The notes below the pieces were generated by a model, which saw only the letters and a list, made by a program, of their open reading frames with translations, did not search any database and had not been told where the DNA came from. Shown here piece by piece: positions 62,558 to 64,000 of a stretch of 64,000 nt of DNA; within the stretch, counting starts at the first letter, position 1, and every line of letters starts with the position of its first letter. The position numbers and the translations under genes are program-made. Source of the stretch: Caballeronia glathei (lineage in GTDB: Bacteria; Pseudomonadota; Gammaproteobacteria; Burkholderiales; Burkholderiaceae); contig NZ_JFHC01000004.1 of NCBI RefSeq assembly GCF_000698595.1, positions 143,203-207,202 of the forward strand, written 5' to 3'.

Positions 62558-63751
62558 TCAGATGGTTCCGGCCGCGCGCAGCGCGGCGATATGCGTCGGC
62601 TCGTAGCCGAGCTCCTGAAGGATCGCGTCGGTGTGCTCCCCGAGCGCGGGCACCGGGTCCATGCGCGGCTCGACGCCCGACGGCATGCCCGGCGGCAGCA
62701 GCGAGGGCACCGTGCCCGCGGACGTGCCCATCGAGATGCCCACCTCGCGCCAGCGCTCGCGCGCCGCAAGCTGCGGGTGCGCCCATACGTCGGCAAGCGT
62801 ATTCATCTGCGCATTGGCGATGCCGGCCTTGTCCAGCCGCTCGATCACCTGCGCCGCGCTCATGCCCGCGAACGCGCCGACGATCACGTCGCGCAACGCA
62901 TCGCGTGCCTCGCTTCGCTTCGAATTCGACGCGAAGCGCGGATCGCTCGCGAGCCCCGGCTGCTCCAGCACGGTTTCACAAAAGAGCTTCCATTCGCGTT
63001 CGTTCTGCAGGCCGAGCATCACGACCTTGCCATCGCCGGCGGGAAACGGGCCGTACGGATAGATGGTGGCGTGCGATGCGCCGGCAAGCGGGGGCGGGTT
63101 CTGGCCGTCGATGGCGTAGTACATCGGATAGCCCATCCACTCGACCATGCTCTCCAGCATCGACACGTCGATGCGGCTGCCCCGGCCCGTACGCCCGCGC
63201 AGCAGCAATGCGCTGAGGATGCTCGAATACGCGTACATGCCCGCGGCGATATCCGCGATCGAGCAGCCCGCCTTGGCGGGCGCGCCGGGCGAACCCGTGA
63301 TCGAGAGAAAGCCCGATTCGCTCTGGATCAGCAGGTCGTAGGCCTTCTTGTCGCGATACGGGCCGTTCGCGCCGTAGCCGGAAATGTCGCAGACGATCAG
63401 CTTCGGGTGCGTCGCGCTCAGCGCGTCGTAGCCGAGCCCGAGCCGCTCGGCCGCGCCCGGCGCGAGATTCTGCACGAGCACGTCCGCGTCGGCGAGCAAC
63501 GCGTCGAGGATCTTCGCGGCCTCGGGCTGCTTCACGTCGAGCGATAGGCTCTCCTTCGAACGGTTCGTCCACACGAAATGCGACGCGAGCCCGTGCACGC
63601 GCTCGTCGTATCCGCGCGCGAAGTCGCCGCTGCCGGGACGCTCCACCTTGATGACGCGCGCACCGAGATCGGCGAGCTGGCGCGTGCAGAAAGGCGCCGC
63701 GATCGCGTGTTCGAGCGTGATGACCTTGATGCCGTCGAGTGGTCTCGTCAT
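62558..63751 (-). CDS. CaiB/BaiF family CoA transferase
   Basis: A 397-residue class III CoA transferase, moving CoA from one acid to another. The N-terminus reads LDGIKVITLEHAIAAPFCTRQLADLGARVIKVE, and the catalytic Asp lies in the region KAYDLLIQSESGFLSITG (Asp near 146). GRGSRIDVSMLESMVEW follows, and the C-terminal domain carries the usual NTLADVWAHPQL and PALGEHTDAIL. It lies 8 bases after the acyl-CoA dehydrogenase gene and 13 before the MmgE/PrpD gene, so the four are one operon. Confidence 0.93.
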   Translation of the reverse strand: MTRPLDGIKVITLEHAIAAPFCTRQLADLGARVIKVERPGSGDFARGYDERVHGLASHFVWTNRSKESLSLDVKQPEAAKILDALLADADVLVQNLAPGAAERLGLGYDALSATHPKLIVCDISGYGANGPYRDKKAYDLLIQSESGFLSITGSPGAPAKAGCSIADIAAGMYAYSSILSALLLRGRTGRGSRIDVSMLESMVEWMGYPMYYAIDGQNPPPLAGASHATIYPYGPFPAGDGKVVMLGLQNEREWKLFCETVLEQPGLASDPRFASNSKRSEARDALRDVIVGAFAGMSAAQVIERLDKAGIANAQMNTLADVWAHPQLAARERWREVGISMGTSAGTVPSLLPPGMPSGVEPRMDPVPALGEHTDAILQELGYEPTHIAALRAAGTI

Positions 63752-63759
63752 GGCTCGCC

Positions 63760-63999
63760 TCAGAACGAACGCGGCAAACCGAGGATGTGCTCGGCCACGT
63801 AGGACAGGATCAGGTTGGTCGAGATCGGCGCCACCTGATACAGACGCGTCTCGCGGAACTTGCGCTCGACGTCGTATTCCGAAGCGAACCCAAAGCCGCC
63901 GTGAAACTGCAGGCACGCGTTCGCCGCTTCCCACGACGCATCCGCGGCCAGAAGCTTCGCCATGTTCGCCTGGGCGCCGCACGGCTCGTGCGCGTCGAA
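63760..63999 (-). CDS. Acyl-CoA dehydrogenase, C-terminal part (cut by window edge)
   Basis: The last 79 residues of an acyl-CoA dehydrogenase, an FAD enzyme that desaturates acyl-CoA. The fragment NMAKLLAADASWEAANACLQ leads into HGGFGFASEYDVERKFRE and the C-terminal YQVAPISTNLILSYVAEHILGLP, the last helix pair with the FAD-adenine contact. The frame is open to the window edge. It is first of the visible operon genes and ends 8 bases before the CoA transferase start. Confidence 0.9.
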   Translation of the reverse strand, partial: FDAHEPCGAQANMAKLLAADASWEAANACLQFHGGFGFASEYDVERKFRETRLYQVAPISTNLILSYVAEHILGLPRSF

Positions 64000-64000
64000 G

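Overview
The window reads as chromosomal DNA of a high-GC betaproteobacterium of the Burkholderiaceae, most like Caballeronia/Paraburkholderia/Burkholderia. The grounds are the dense GC-rich coding, the hopanoid genes, the DUF4148 and H-NS-type small proteins, the Blc lipocalin, and the style of the two-component kinases. I see no rRNA, tRNA, phage, insertion sequence or CRISPR array. This is inference from recognised families; no search was run.

Layout. 1-5.7 kb: the end of a sensor kinase, a decayed lipoprotein tyrosine phosphatase, a small lipoprotein-like protein, an Ala/Lys-rich periplasmic protein, a PAS hybrid kinase and a RarD-type permease. 6-14 kb: a lone EgtD methyltransferase, acylphosphatase, then a CheR-CheB-REC/kinase operon separated by a 0.66 kb palindromic repeat from a three-receiver hybrid kinase. 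14-34.6 kb: hopanoid genes (hpnA, hpnB, a second-type ispH, hpnH, hpnM, hpnN, an mlaA-like gene, hpnG, shc, hpnE, hpnD), interrupted at about 19.8-25.3 kb by a toxin-antitoxin pair, the cstA-ybdD nutrient importer and a Cache kinase/NarL regulator pair. 34.8-41.5 kb: a response regulator-CheC-diguanylate cyclase operon, a hybrid kinase and a repeat-rich stress-type protein. 41.5-47.6 kb: an FMN reductase, small secreted proteins, an AEC transporter, a lipocalin, an H-NS protein and a beta-lactamase-fold hydrolase. 47.6-51.7 kb: a sigma-54 activator divergent from a GntP permease and 3-hydroxybutyrate dehydrogenase, with a well-matched -24/-12 promoter. 51.8-58.5 kb: an Aer-like chemoreceptor, a long AI-2E-family permease and a GAF/PAS hybrid kinase. 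58.7-64 kb: DUF1289, a small secreted protein, then a CoA-thioester operon (acyl-CoA dehydrogenase, CoA transferase, MmgE/PrpD, CitE-like lyase) ending in a LysR regulator.

Two themes link the genes. One is hopanoid production and handling: isoprenoid supply (IspH), squalene formation (HpnD/HpnE), cyclisation (Shc), side-chain extension (HpnH, HpnG), modification (HpnA, HpnB) and lipid trafficking (HpnM, HpnN, MlaA). The other is signalling: eight kinases or kinase fragments, a CheA-less CheR/CheB set, and a CheC phosphatase coupled to c-di-GMP synthesis. The most checkable new leads are the sigma-54 promoter with its paired activator boxes, the triple TACGTA box at cstA, the CheC-diguanylate cyclase operon, and a recurring GGTGAG...CGGGA motif in intergenic DNA.
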